From Candidatus Micrarchaeota archaeon UBA95 (GTDB lineage: Archaea > Micrarchaeota > Micrarchaeia > Norongarragalinales > Norongarragalinaceae): a stretch of 5,762 nt of DNA. Location: assembly GCA_002499405.1 (NCBI GenBank), contig DALH01000030.1, positions 1 through 5,762 on the forward strand. Reading direction: 5' to 3'. The translations under genes and the position numbers were made by a program. Below are positions 1-5,523 of the stretch, piece by piece (the first letter of the stretch is position 1; every line of letters begins with the position of its first letter). The notes beneath the pieces were generated by a model that did no database searches, was not told the origin of the DNA, and saw nothing but the letters and a program-made list of their open reading frames with translations.

Positions 1-788
1 AACGTCTCATTTAATTCGGTTTTCCACCCGGTTGACTCGTTGCAGTAAGTGACGTTGTTCACCGCCAGGGTGTTGCCTCCGCTAATAAGGTCCGAGCCGT
101 TCACGGACAAGTCGGTAACAACGTTCGTGCCCTCGTGAATGGTTACCACGAGCGGGAAGCCCGTCACGGCGCTTTCATTTACCGTGTTCGGCGGCTGGGT
201 GCCGAACGCGATGTCGGTGCCGTTAATCGTGACGTCTATGATGATAGAGATTTTCTCTCCGATGGTGGCGTTCAACGTGCCCGTGAAAGGATTCGTCCCG
301 GAAGAAACGCCGGTAACGTTGGCTTGCGACTGCGCCTTGACTTGGTCCGGGGGAGAACCAGTTGTAAAGTTGTACATCACCCATTCGCAGGACGTGGCTG
401 AACGAGAGCCGCCCGCGGAAATACTCAAACCAAGAGCATTCACGCTCACCACGCCGGTATCCGCGTCATAACTGCAACTGCTGAAAGGCACCGGTATTGC
501 GCCGTCGCCGTGGTAGCAGGCATCATAGAATTCGCCTATCTGGTATTCCTTGTTCGTCGTCAGGTTGTGGTTGAAGTAGTCAAAGGTCGCGGCTTCCCCA
601 AGGTTAACGTCGTTGCAGAGCCAGAACTCTGCGCGGTGCAGCGTGTTTACGGCGAGGTTGCCGTTCGAGACGTTATCGCACTCGCCGTCACCAACGTTTT
701 CGCCGTAAGCCGAGGTGAGGTTGCACCTTAGGGTGCCCGCGCCCAGGACCATGCTGTTATCTTGGTAAATCCGGTGCTGGGCGATTTT
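1..788 (-). other. Cys- and sequon-rich C-terminal region of the surface protein
   Basis: From residue 809 to the window edge there are seven Cys (830, 845, 866, 899, 913, 942, 1057) and twelve N-x-S/T sequons, including NLT at 831, NVS at 847 and NET near 1068. The rest of the protein has only five Cys in 808 residues. The sequence is otherwise beta-type (for example PPNTVNESAVTGFPLVVTIH). This suggests an exposed, N-glycosylated, disulfide-stabilised region. No stop is reached, so the protein's end, including any cell-wall or membrane anchor, lies outside the window. Confidence 0.7.
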
Positions 789-3212
789 CAGGTTGGCTTT
801 GGCATAATATGCGAGGATTACGTTGGAGTAAAGCGGGGCGTTGTCTGCGTTGCTGAACGAGGAAAGCGAGATACCGGTATGCGAGTGCGCTTTTGCAGCA
901 CCAGAGCTTGGCCCCAGCCCCGCCTTATTGTCGGCTGACTCTGTTTCACCAGTTGAAGTCAAGCCCGTAACGTCCGCGTGAGAGTGTTGGGTGTTTCCAC
1001 CAGTGGAGCCGTAAGAATCGCTTGCCTTCAAAAACTTTGAGTTCATTGCTCCTCCGGGCAGGCCGGATATCACGGTCCAGCTCGAGCCCGGAGTGGCGTT
1101 AAACATTCCAATCAAGCCGTTCGGTAGGGCGTCGTTGTCCACCGTGAGTTTCCCGAGGATGATGGTTTTGTAGGGCGGCTCGCTGTTCGGGGTGTCGGTG
1201 GTGCCCGCATTGATGGTGTGCGAGTGAGCGGTTTGAGCCAAAGCATTAGCCGTGCCCTTTCCCTTTGCCACTTCTCCAGTGACCGTGGTGGTGAGCGTGC
1301 CGCCGGCAGAGTGCGAGTGCGTGTTAGAGCCCCCCGTGCTGTTAGGGACGTCCGACCCGCGAATGTAGTAATTGTTTTGCTCGCTGTACTGCACCCAATT
1401 GTCGGGAACCGTGTTATTGAACAACCCTATCACTCCGAGGGGCAGGGTTAAAGGAATGCCCGTGCCAGCGTCATACTTTATCACGATGAGGCTGCGGTAA
1501 AGCGGCAGGTTGTCTGCGTAGCCGATGCTTGCGGTGATAGTGTGCGTATGAGTGTTTGAGGCAACGCCTAGGCCAGGATTCGCATTATTTGTAGCGCTTT
1601 GTGTTCCACTATTGTAACCACCCACGGTATGCGTGTGTGTTGAGGCGCCGCCGGCCGCTTCACTGTAAGCAGCGTCGGCGCGAATATACCTGTCATTCAA
1701 CCCGCTTAGCGGAGTGCACGAAATGCACGTCCAGCCATCAGGAATGCTTCCCTCTGTTCCGTCCCAGAACATGATGAGGTTGGCGGTGGCGTCGCTCGCG
1801 ATTGCCCACGTCCTGGACTCGCTCCACAAGCCGATGCTTAAGGGGCCAACGAAGAACAGGTGGGGCGAGATTGGCGGCGCCGCGAACTCGTAGTTGAGCG
1901 TGATTGAATCGCCCGCCTCAAGGAAGACAACCCATTCCAGCTCTTTCGCGTTTTCCTGCACGGTTACGCGCAATCCCGGCTGGGGGGTGATGTTGAAGGA
2001 GAGGGGAACGCGTTCAATTATTTTGCCTTGAAAGCCTTTTCCTGCCTTGACTTCAATGCTCATTTCGTGGCTGCCCGACGGGTAAATCCTTGTAGGGCCG
2101 CTTCGCCTGACGTCGAAAGCGGTTTCCTGCACGGCGAAGGAGTCGTTGATTGTTTGAGTGCCCGCCCGCGTCTCCGCGGTCAAGCGCAGTTCGTAAACGC
2201 CAGCCGCGCCCGTGGCGTAAAAAGCGTAATAGTCCGGCGTTGTAGTGGCGCCCAACACGCTGCACTCGGGGCTGATTGTTATCAAGCCGTTGGCCGTGCT
2301 GAGAACCGTGCTCCTGCCAGAGGGGTCGGTTACGAGCAATTCTACTGCGGCGTTGCACACCATGTGCCCGGCATCGTCCAAGACCGCGATGCCGATGAAT
2401 GCCTGTTCGTTGGGGGCGTAAAAATTTTTGTCCGGGTTCAAAGCAAGCACGCCCCACGAAAACTCTTTTTGTTTCACGTAGAGCACGCCGTCTTTTTCCA
2501 CTTGGACCCTGAACAATTGGGTTCCGGGCTGGAACTCCCTGGCATCTTCTTCGGCGACCGTTGCCGTGAAGGAGGCGCGAGACCAAGAGGGTTCGGCAAA
2601 GCCGGTTGCGAACGACGCTGTCTGGCCGGACTTCTTCCAAGAAACCTTTTGGAGGGAGGCGGAAGACGTTGACGAAAGCGAGACGCCGTCGTTGCCGCCC
2701 GCCAGCCCATTCCTGAACTGCACCGCGAACTCGGGCGTTTCCCTTGCCGTGAAACTCGCCGCGCCGTCTATGTCTATGTCGTCCAGTTCTTCAACCACCC
2801 GAAGCGAAATCGGGTTGCCCGCCGTCTGGCGGTAGTCGTTGCCTGCGTAAAAAACTACGGGGGTGTTGCCCAGGAATCCGGCGTGAGGCGCTACCCTAAC
2901 GACCCCGTCCTCCAAGTAAATCGCGAGGTTTTCCGAATCGTAGGCGGCAACGAAATCCAGGGCGCCTTCGCAAGGGTTTTCAAAGTACTCCGTCAAATCG
3001 ATTTCCGCCACGCTCTTCGATTCCATCAACACGTCAGGAAGGCTTTTGAGGAGGCGGGGCGCGTGCTCAGGATACGCTTCTTGCATGGGCGCGGGCTCCA
3101 AAAACGATTCTTGCTGCGGGGTTTCCACGGCCACCCGTTCAAAGGCCGACTGCAGAGCCAGGACCGAAAACAACGCCGCCAACAAGAGCAACAAAAACAA
3201 GCCTTGACGCAT
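1..3212 (-). CDS. Giant secreted surface protein with three tail-collar-like HxH modules (partial, C-terminus off the left edge)
   Basis: One uninterrupted minus-strand frame of at least 1070 residues; I translated all of it and found no stop. Residues 1-24 are a signal peptide or anchor (MRQG, then hydrophobic core LFLLLLLAALFSVLAL). About 68-142 resembles a cadherin-like/Tandem-95-type beta domain (IDLTEYFENP, then GVVRVAPHAGFLGNTPVVFYAG). About 265-345 looks like a macroglobulin-type Ig domain (FYAPNEQAFIGIAVLDDAG, then VELLVTDPSG). About 355-475 is a beta domain starting FDVRRSGPTRIYPSG and ending with ISPHLFFVGPL and RTWAIASDA, a pattern I recall from surface proteins of DPANN archaea and CPR bacteria. 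Residues 478-808 hold three HxH modules, annotated separately. From 809 the protein is rich in Cys and N-x-S/T. It probably acts outside the cell as an adhesin or envelope protein; the ligand is unknown. An in-frame ATG at 3221 would add three residues, but the TATA-like box spacing favours 3212. The secreted multidomain nature is clear; the function is not. Confidence 0.9.
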   Translation of the reverse strand, partial: MRQGLFLLLLLAALFSVLALQSAFERVAVETPQQESFLEPAPMQEAYPEHAPRLLKSLPDVLMESKSVAEIDLTEYFENPCEGALDFVAAYDSENLAIYLEDGVVRVAPHAGFLGNTPVVFYAGNDYRQTAGNPISLRVVEELDDIDIDGAASFTARETPEFAVQFRNGLAGGNDGVSLSSTSSASLQKVSWKKSGQTASFATGFAEPSWSRASFTATVAEEDAREFQPGTQLFRVQVEKDGVLYVKQKEFSWGVLALNPDKNFYAPNEQAFIGIAVLDDAGHMVCNAAVELLVTDPSGRSTVLSTANGLITISPECSVLGATTTPDYYAFYATGAAGVYELRLTAETRAGTQTINDSFAVQETAFDVRRSGPTRIYPSGSHEMSIEVKAGKGFQGKIIERVPLSFNITPQPGLRVTVQENAKELEWVVFLEAGDSITLNYEFAAPPISPHLFFVGPLSIGLWSESRTWAIASDATANLIMFWDGTEGSIPDGWTCISCTPLSGLNDRYIRADAAYSEAAGGASTHTHTVGGYNSGTQSATNNANPGLGVASNTHTHTITASIGYADNLPLYRSLIVIKYDAGTGIPLTLPLGVIGLFNNTVPDNWVQYSEQNNYYIRGSDVPNSTGGSNTHSHSAGGTLTTTVTGEVAKGKGTANALAQTAHSHTINAGTTDTPNSEPPYKTIILGKLTVDNDALPNGLIGMFNATPGSSWTVISGLPGGAMNSKFLKASDSYGSTGGNTQHSHADVTGLTSTGETESADNKAGLGPSSGAAKAHSHTGISLSSFSNADNAPLYSNVILAYYAKANLKIAQHRIYQDNSMVLGAGTLRCNLTSAYGENVGDGECDNVSNGNLAVNTLHRAEFWLCNDVNLGEAATFDYFNHNLTTNKEYQIGEFYDACYHGDGAIPVPFSSCSYDADTGVVSVNALGLSISAGGSRSATSCEWVMYNFTTGSPPDQVKAQSQANVTGVSSGTNPFTGTLNATIGEKISIIIDVTINGTDIAFGTQPPNTVNESAVTGFPLVVTIHEGTNVVTDLSVNGSDLISGGNTLAVNNVTYCNESTGWKTELNET
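789..1127 (-). repeat. Tail-collar-like HxH module C (residues 696-808)
   Basis: Third module. It opens LPNGLIGMFNATPGSSWTVIS, continues with MNSKFLKASDSY and STGGNTQHSHA with HSH at 743-745. A longer loop leads to AHSHT with HSH at 776-778, and it closes DNAPLYSNVILAYYAKANL. The closing DN-x-PLYxxxI resembles module A (DNLPLYRSLIVI) more closely than module B. It begins almost directly after module B, so B and C are essentially head to tail. Confidence 0.8.
1137..1445 (-). repeat. Tail-collar-like HxH module B (residues 590-692)
   Basis: Second module. It opens LPLGVIGLFNNTVPDNWVQYS, continues NNYYIRGSD and STGGSNTHSHS with HSH at 632-634. A Thr-rich loop leads to the second HSH at 663-665, and it closes SEPPYKTIILGKLTVD. 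The architecture is that of module A, with HSH in place of HTH and without the CxxC. Outside the HxH, GG and Pro-Tyr landmarks the sequence has diverged strongly, so the duplication is not recent. Confidence 0.8.
1464..1781 (-). repeat. Tail-collar-like HxH module A (residues 478-583)
   Basis: First of three related protein modules. It opens NLIMFWDGTEGSIPDGWTC, continues with LNDRYIRADAAY and a Gly pair (AAGGAS), then HTHT at 526-529. A Gly/Asn/Ser loop leads to a second HTHT at 555-558, and the module closes with DNLPLYRSLIVIKYDAG. This order (Trp-x-Gly start, P-x-GW, R[F/Y]I, GG-x-x-THTHT, second HxH, Pro-x-Tyr, hydrophobic strand) matches phage tail-collar and fibre-tip proteins as I know them. 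It carries a CxxC (CISC, 496-499) that modules B and C lack. Confidence 0.8.
3147..3212 (-). other. Signal peptide / N-terminal anchor of the surface protein
   Basis: The first ~22 residues are a short basic start (MRQG), an uninterrupted run of about 16 hydrophobic residues, then LQSAFERVAV. This is the layout of a Sec signal peptide. A cleavage site after the hydrophobic core is plausible but cannot be placed exactly, and an uncleaved N-terminal anchor is equally possible. Confidence 0.75.
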
Positions 3213-3234
3213 GAAAACCATTACTTGCCCCAAG

Positions 3235-3244
3235 TTTTTTAAAG
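3235..3244 (-). promoter_or_regulatory. TATA-like box for the surface-protein gene
   Basis: On the minus strand the 47-base gap between the fibrillarin stop and the surface-protein ATG (3212) contains CTTTAAAAAA. Its centre lies about 27 bases upstream of that ATG, the usual archaeal TATA-to-start distance, so the transcript would be leaderless. No good Shine-Dalgarno precedes 3212; a GGGG lies 7 bases before the alternative ATG at 3221. This suggests the gene can be transcribed separately from the upstream series. Confidence 0.5.
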
Positions 3245-3259
3245 TAGCGAAACCAGCGT

Positions 3260-3926
3260 TTAAAACTTCTTCTTGAGCACTAGGAGTTCGTGCCCCATTT
3301 CAAAGGGCTCCAAATCGATTTCTTCAAGGATTTCAAATGAGTCCGCCAATTCTTTTTTGACTTCGTTCAAACATTTTTTTCGGCGGCTTGGACGAGTCAA
3401 TGCACGCCGCCTTCACCGCGAGCAACGCCAAACCCCCTTTTCGCAGGAAGCGCGCGTTCTCCTTGAGTATGCGCGCCTGCTCCGGGTCGGCAACGTCCTC
3501 AAACACGACGTCCACTTCTCCAACGTCCCCGTATTCGCCTGGCTTGCGGGCGTCCGCAACTATTGGAACCATGTTTTCGCGCTGGCTGCAAACGCGTAAG
3601 AGGTCGCGTGCGGCGCGCGCCGAGAACTCCACGCAGTAAACAACGCGCGCGATGTCGGAGACGTGGGACGCAGTGGCGCCGTTCGCCGCGCCAAGGTATA
3701 AGACGATTGAGGTGGGTTGGATTGCCGGCGTCTTCAAGCCCTTCACTATGGCTGCGGCGAGCTTGCTTTGCTTCGGGTTCCACTCGCGGTATTCGCGGCC
3801 GCCGCGCTTGAAGAGTTGCTCGCCGTGCACGCGCTTGCCTGGCGCGGCGTTCAGCGTGGCGAGTTGGCCGTCAACGAGGTAAACCCCTTTTTGCACGCGG
3901 TGCTCTACCACATTCTTGGTTTGCAT
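3260..3926 (-). CDS. flpA: Fibrillarin-like rRNA/tRNA 2'-O-methyltransferase, frameshifted near the 3' end
   Basis: The SAM-dependent catalytic subunit of the archaeal C/D-box sRNP, which 2'-O-methylates rRNA and tRNA together with L7Ae and Nop5. Family landmarks are all visible: EHRVQKGVYLVDGQLAT (8-24), GEQLFK, EYREWNP (45-51) with SKLAAAI, the SAM motif LYLGAANGATASHVSD (76-91), VEF (99-101), ADARKP (124-129), VFEDVADPEQ (141-150) and the Lys of VKAACID (171-177). The open frame stops after 197 codons at 3333. Removing one A from an A7 tract (3374-3380) restores a family-like tail containing LEPFEMGHELLVLKKKF, giving 221 residues, close to the usual length. The start is 4 bases after the upstream stop and has no SD, suggesting translational coupling. 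Identification is certain; whether the frameshift is an assembly error, a mutation or recoding cannot be decided here. Confidence 0.93.
3374..3380 (-). other. Frameshift site: A7 homopolymer in the fibrillarin gene
   Basis: On the coding strand the codons read CCG CCG AAA AAA ATG. In this frame translation continues MFERSQKRIGGLI and stops at 3333. With six A's instead of seven, codon 185 becomes TGT and the frame runs CLNEVKKELADSFEILEE to a stop at 3260. The second reading contains the expected fibrillarin C-terminal strands, so it is the ancestral frame. A one-base homopolymer sequencing error is the simplest cause; polymerase slippage on A7 is an alternative. Confidence 0.85.
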
Positions 3927-3930
3927 TTGT

Positions 3931-4872
3931 TCACAACGGTTCAGTTGCGTTCAGCGAGAGCAGTCCGCACAATTCGTCGTGGGTGGCGCATACCTCCTGC
4001 CGCAATTGCTGGAAGTTTTGCGCCTGGAATACGCGCTTGCAGTCAAGCACGTATGACGGCCGCAGCGTGGAGTCGGGCAGGTGAAATCCTGCATACGCCT
4101 CCATTGCCGCGTCGTATTCATCGCTTCCGACCGAGTTGATGCAGTCCGCTTTTTCTTGGTTGTTGCTTGCAACGCAGTACCGCGATTCGTGTAGCGCGTC
4201 TCCCAGGGCCGATTTCAAGGTTTCCTCGGCGGCGTCCGCGGAATCGCAGAGGTAGCAGTCAGCGGGCGAATAGCGGTCCAGGTATGCAATTCCCTCGCTC
4301 GCGCATTCCTCGCCGTGCACAAGCATTGTTTCCTGGTCTTGGTCGTTGGGTATTAGCAGGACCGCGTTGTCGCCGTCGTATGCGTCAGCGTAATTCGCGA
4401 GTTCCTGGAAGTAGGTTTCCAGCTCCCTGTTGGCTTGCACGTCAATTACGTCAAAGTAAAACGCGGGAACGCGTTTCACGTCCGCCGGCGCAGGCAAGTT
4501 CTTCAAGTCAATTACCTGGAGGGCAACGTTTTTCTTGGCGAGCTTGGCTTTCACTGAGAGGATGCCGGTTGCCGGCGGCTCCAGCAGGTGCGACAGCCAG
4601 TAAGAGTTGTTGCAGTATTCGCACGATGAATCGTAATAAAAATTGAGTTCAGCCGGGGGGTAGTCCGTGGTTGCTTCCAGCACGCCCAACCGCGACTCTA
4701 TTTCCTTGAGGCGCGAGGAGAGTTCCGCGTCGTTGCCGATGGTGTTGGCTTCAACTGTTGAGCGAAGCGCGTTGTTCTGCATGACGAGGTAAGCGCTTGA
4801 AGCCAGCCACAACACGAATATCGCGGCCAGGCCGTAGTAAACCGCGTTATGCAATTCGTCAACCTTTTCCAT
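3931..4872 (-). CDS. Membrane-anchored extracytoplasmic protein with two thioredoxin-like CxxC domains
   Basis: A 313-residue protein. Residues about 12-30 form one membrane segment (YYGLAAIFVLWLASSAYLV) after a short N-terminus. Residues 48-66 form a short coiled coil (ELSSRLKEIESRLGVLE). A first thioredoxin-like fold follows: strand AELNFYYDSSCEYC with CEYC at 84-87 and a cis-Pro-type loop KRVPAFYF (Pro136). A second, more degenerate fold has YSPADCYLC (CxxC 206-209) and RPSYVLDCKRVF (Pro272), a DsbA-like closing segment. There are ten Cys in all. Such proteins exchange disulfides outside the membrane; oxidase, isomerase or reductase activity cannot be told apart here. The start is supported by GGAGGG 8 bases upstream, and the first 14 bases overlap the preceding gene. 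It is not a close match to the cytoplasmic archaeal protein disulfide oxidoreductase, which lacks a membrane anchor. Confidence 0.85.
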   Translation of the reverse strand: MEKVDELHNAVYYGLAAIFVLWLASSAYLVMQNNALRSTVEANTIGNDAELSSRLKEIESRLGVLEATTDYPPAELNFYYDSSCEYCNNSYWLSHLLEPPATGILSVKAKLAKKNVALQVIDLKNLPAPADVKRVPAFYFDVIDVQANRELETYFQELANYADAYDGDNAVLLIPNDQDQETMLVHGEECASEGIAYLDRYSPADCYLCDSADAAEETLKSALGDALHESRYCVASNNQEKADCINSVGSDEYDAAMEAYAGFHLPDSTLRPSYVLDCKRVFQAQNFQQLRQEVCATHDELCGLLSLNATEPL

Positions 4873-5473
4873 GATTCAATCCCTCCGCAACCAGTAAAGC
4901 ATTGGCGAGGTCGCCGCCTTTTCCGAGGCGCGAAACCCGCACAAACCTAAAACCAACATCATTAAAAATCTTTTTTAATGACTTGTCTGAAGGAAAAAAA
5001 TATTTTCGCCTTTGTTTCCCCCACTTCACTAAAGCCCATTTTTTCCCGACGAGTTTTTCGGGCCTCCAAAGAGTCGCGATTACGCGCCCCCCCTTTTTGA
5101 GCACGCGGCGAAACTCGGCCGCCGCCTTTTTTCTCCCGCGATAGTCCAGGTGGTGGAACGCCGCGATGCACGCCACCGCGTCAAAGGTTTCGCCTTCAAA
5201 GGGGAGGTCGCGCAGGTCCCCGAAAACAATTGCCGCGTTCTTGGTTCCGGCAAGGTTTTTTTTTGCGCGTTCAAGCATGGCGCGGCTGTTGTCAAGACAG
5301 ACCACTGAGCAACAGCACTTGGCGATTTCCCTTGCCGGCACCCCGTTGCCGCACCCCGCGTCCAAGACGTTCCAGTTGCGGTGGAGCAGTTCAAGCACGG
5401 GTTTCAAGAGGAGGTCCCTGGGCTTCGCCTTGAACTCGTCCCAACGCGGGGCTATTTCGTCGTAAATTGTCAC
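4859..5473 (-). CDS. Trm9-like class I SAM-dependent methyltransferase
   Basis: A 204-residue Rossmann-fold methyltransferase (numbered from GTG at 5473). It begins TIYDEIAPRWDEFKAKP, has motif I VLDAGCGNG (36-44), the acidic end of strand 2 at LDNS (Asp61), GDLRDLPFEGETFD (motif II region), FDAVACIAAFHHL (97-109) and VLKKGGRVIATLWRPE (124-139). The IYDEIAPRWDEF start, the IAAFHHL motif and a late KYFFPSDKSLKKIF segment resemble Trm9/ALKBH8-type tRNA wobble-uridine methyltransferases. Substrate assignment within this broad superfamily is inference. A longer frame can begin at TTG 5494, but that codon lies inside the TATA-like box, and GTG 5473 sits about 25 bases from the box centre, so I prefer GTG. 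The end overlaps the next gene by 14 bases. A KCCCSVVC cluster (53-60) is unusual. An A9 tract in AKKN keeps frame. Confidence 0.85.
   Translation of the reverse strand: MTIYDEIAPRWDEFKAKPRDLLLKPVLELLHRNWNVLDAGCGNGVPAREIAKCCCSVVCLDNSRAMLERAKKNLAGTKNAAIVFGDLRDLPFEGETFDAVACIAAFHHLDYRGRKKAAAEFRRVLKKGGRVIATLWRPEKLVGKKWALVKWGKQRRKYFFPSDKSLKKIFNDVGFRFVRVSRLGKGGDLANALLVAEGLNHGKG
4881..4886 (-). promoter_or_regulatory. Shine-Dalgarno site for the thioredoxin-like gene
   Basis: GGAGGG on the minus strand ends 8 bases before the ATG at 4872 and lies within the 3' end of the methyltransferase coding region. It is the only strong SD before any gene start in this window, fitting an internal operon gene. 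No TATA-like box sits about 26 bases upstream of this start. Confidence 0.7.
4960..4980. repeat. AT-rich inverted repeat inside the methyltransferase gene
   Basis: CATTAAAA (4960-4967) and TTTTAATG (4973-4980) are perfect inverse complements separated by 5 bases. They encode part of the SLKKIFND segment. The hairpin is AT-rich and weak, lies about 90 bases upstream of the next gene's start, and is not at TATA distance from it. It may simply reflect Lys, Ile, Phe and Asn codons; no function is claimed. Confidence 0.3.
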
Positions 5474-5492
5474 GCGTTCTTTTACGGCGTTC

Positions 5493-5502
5493 AAATTAAA
5501 AA
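5493..5502. promoter_or_regulatory. Shared TATA-like element between divergent genes
   Basis: AAATTAAAAA (TTTTTAATTT on the minus strand) is the only AT-only stretch in the divergent intergenic region. Its centre, about 5497.5, lies about 25 bases from the minus-strand GTG at 5473 and about 26 bases from the plus-strand ATG at 5524. Those are archaeal TATA-to-TSS distances in both directions, so both transcripts would be leaderless. Neither start has a Shine-Dalgarno sequence. Confidence 0.6.
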
Positions 5503-5523
5503 CGGTCGCGCGCTAACTTCCGT

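Noticed and set aside
135..731. Plus-strand frames at 135-471 and 510-731
   Set aside because: Both oppose the Cys- and sequon-rich end of the surface protein. Their composition is that of reverse-complemented coding DNA and neither has a plausible start context.
789..1781. The three HxH modules as recent DNA-level duplications or a CRISPR-like or satellite array
   Set aside because: Similarity is at protein-landmark level only; the nucleotide sequences differ throughout apart from short His/Thr/Ser codon runs, and there are no uniform repeats and spacers.
2053..2640. A 195-codon minus-strand frame overlapping the surface protein in another phase
   Set aside because: It lies wholly inside the surface-protein coding region in a different phase, and its product is Arg/Gly/His-rich with low complexity. 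The surface-protein frame is uninterrupted and has clear domains.
2028..2672. A 214-codon plus-strand open frame opposite the surface-protein gene
   Set aside because: The opposite strand carries a continuous, well-composed secreted protein through this stretch. The plus-strand product is rich in Arg, Cys, His and Gly with no recognisable domain, typical of an antisense shadow in GC-rich coding DNA.
3717..4646. Plus-strand frames at 3717-4139 and 4167-4646
   Set aside because: They are antisense to the fibrillarin and thioredoxin-like genes, both well supported by motifs. Their products are Arg/Pro/Ser-rich without domains.
5256..5264. A9 homopolymer in the methyltransferase gene as a second frameshift
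   Set aside because: The codons GCA AAA AAA AAC keep frame and encode the expected AKKN between conserved methyltransferase motifs, so there is no disruption.
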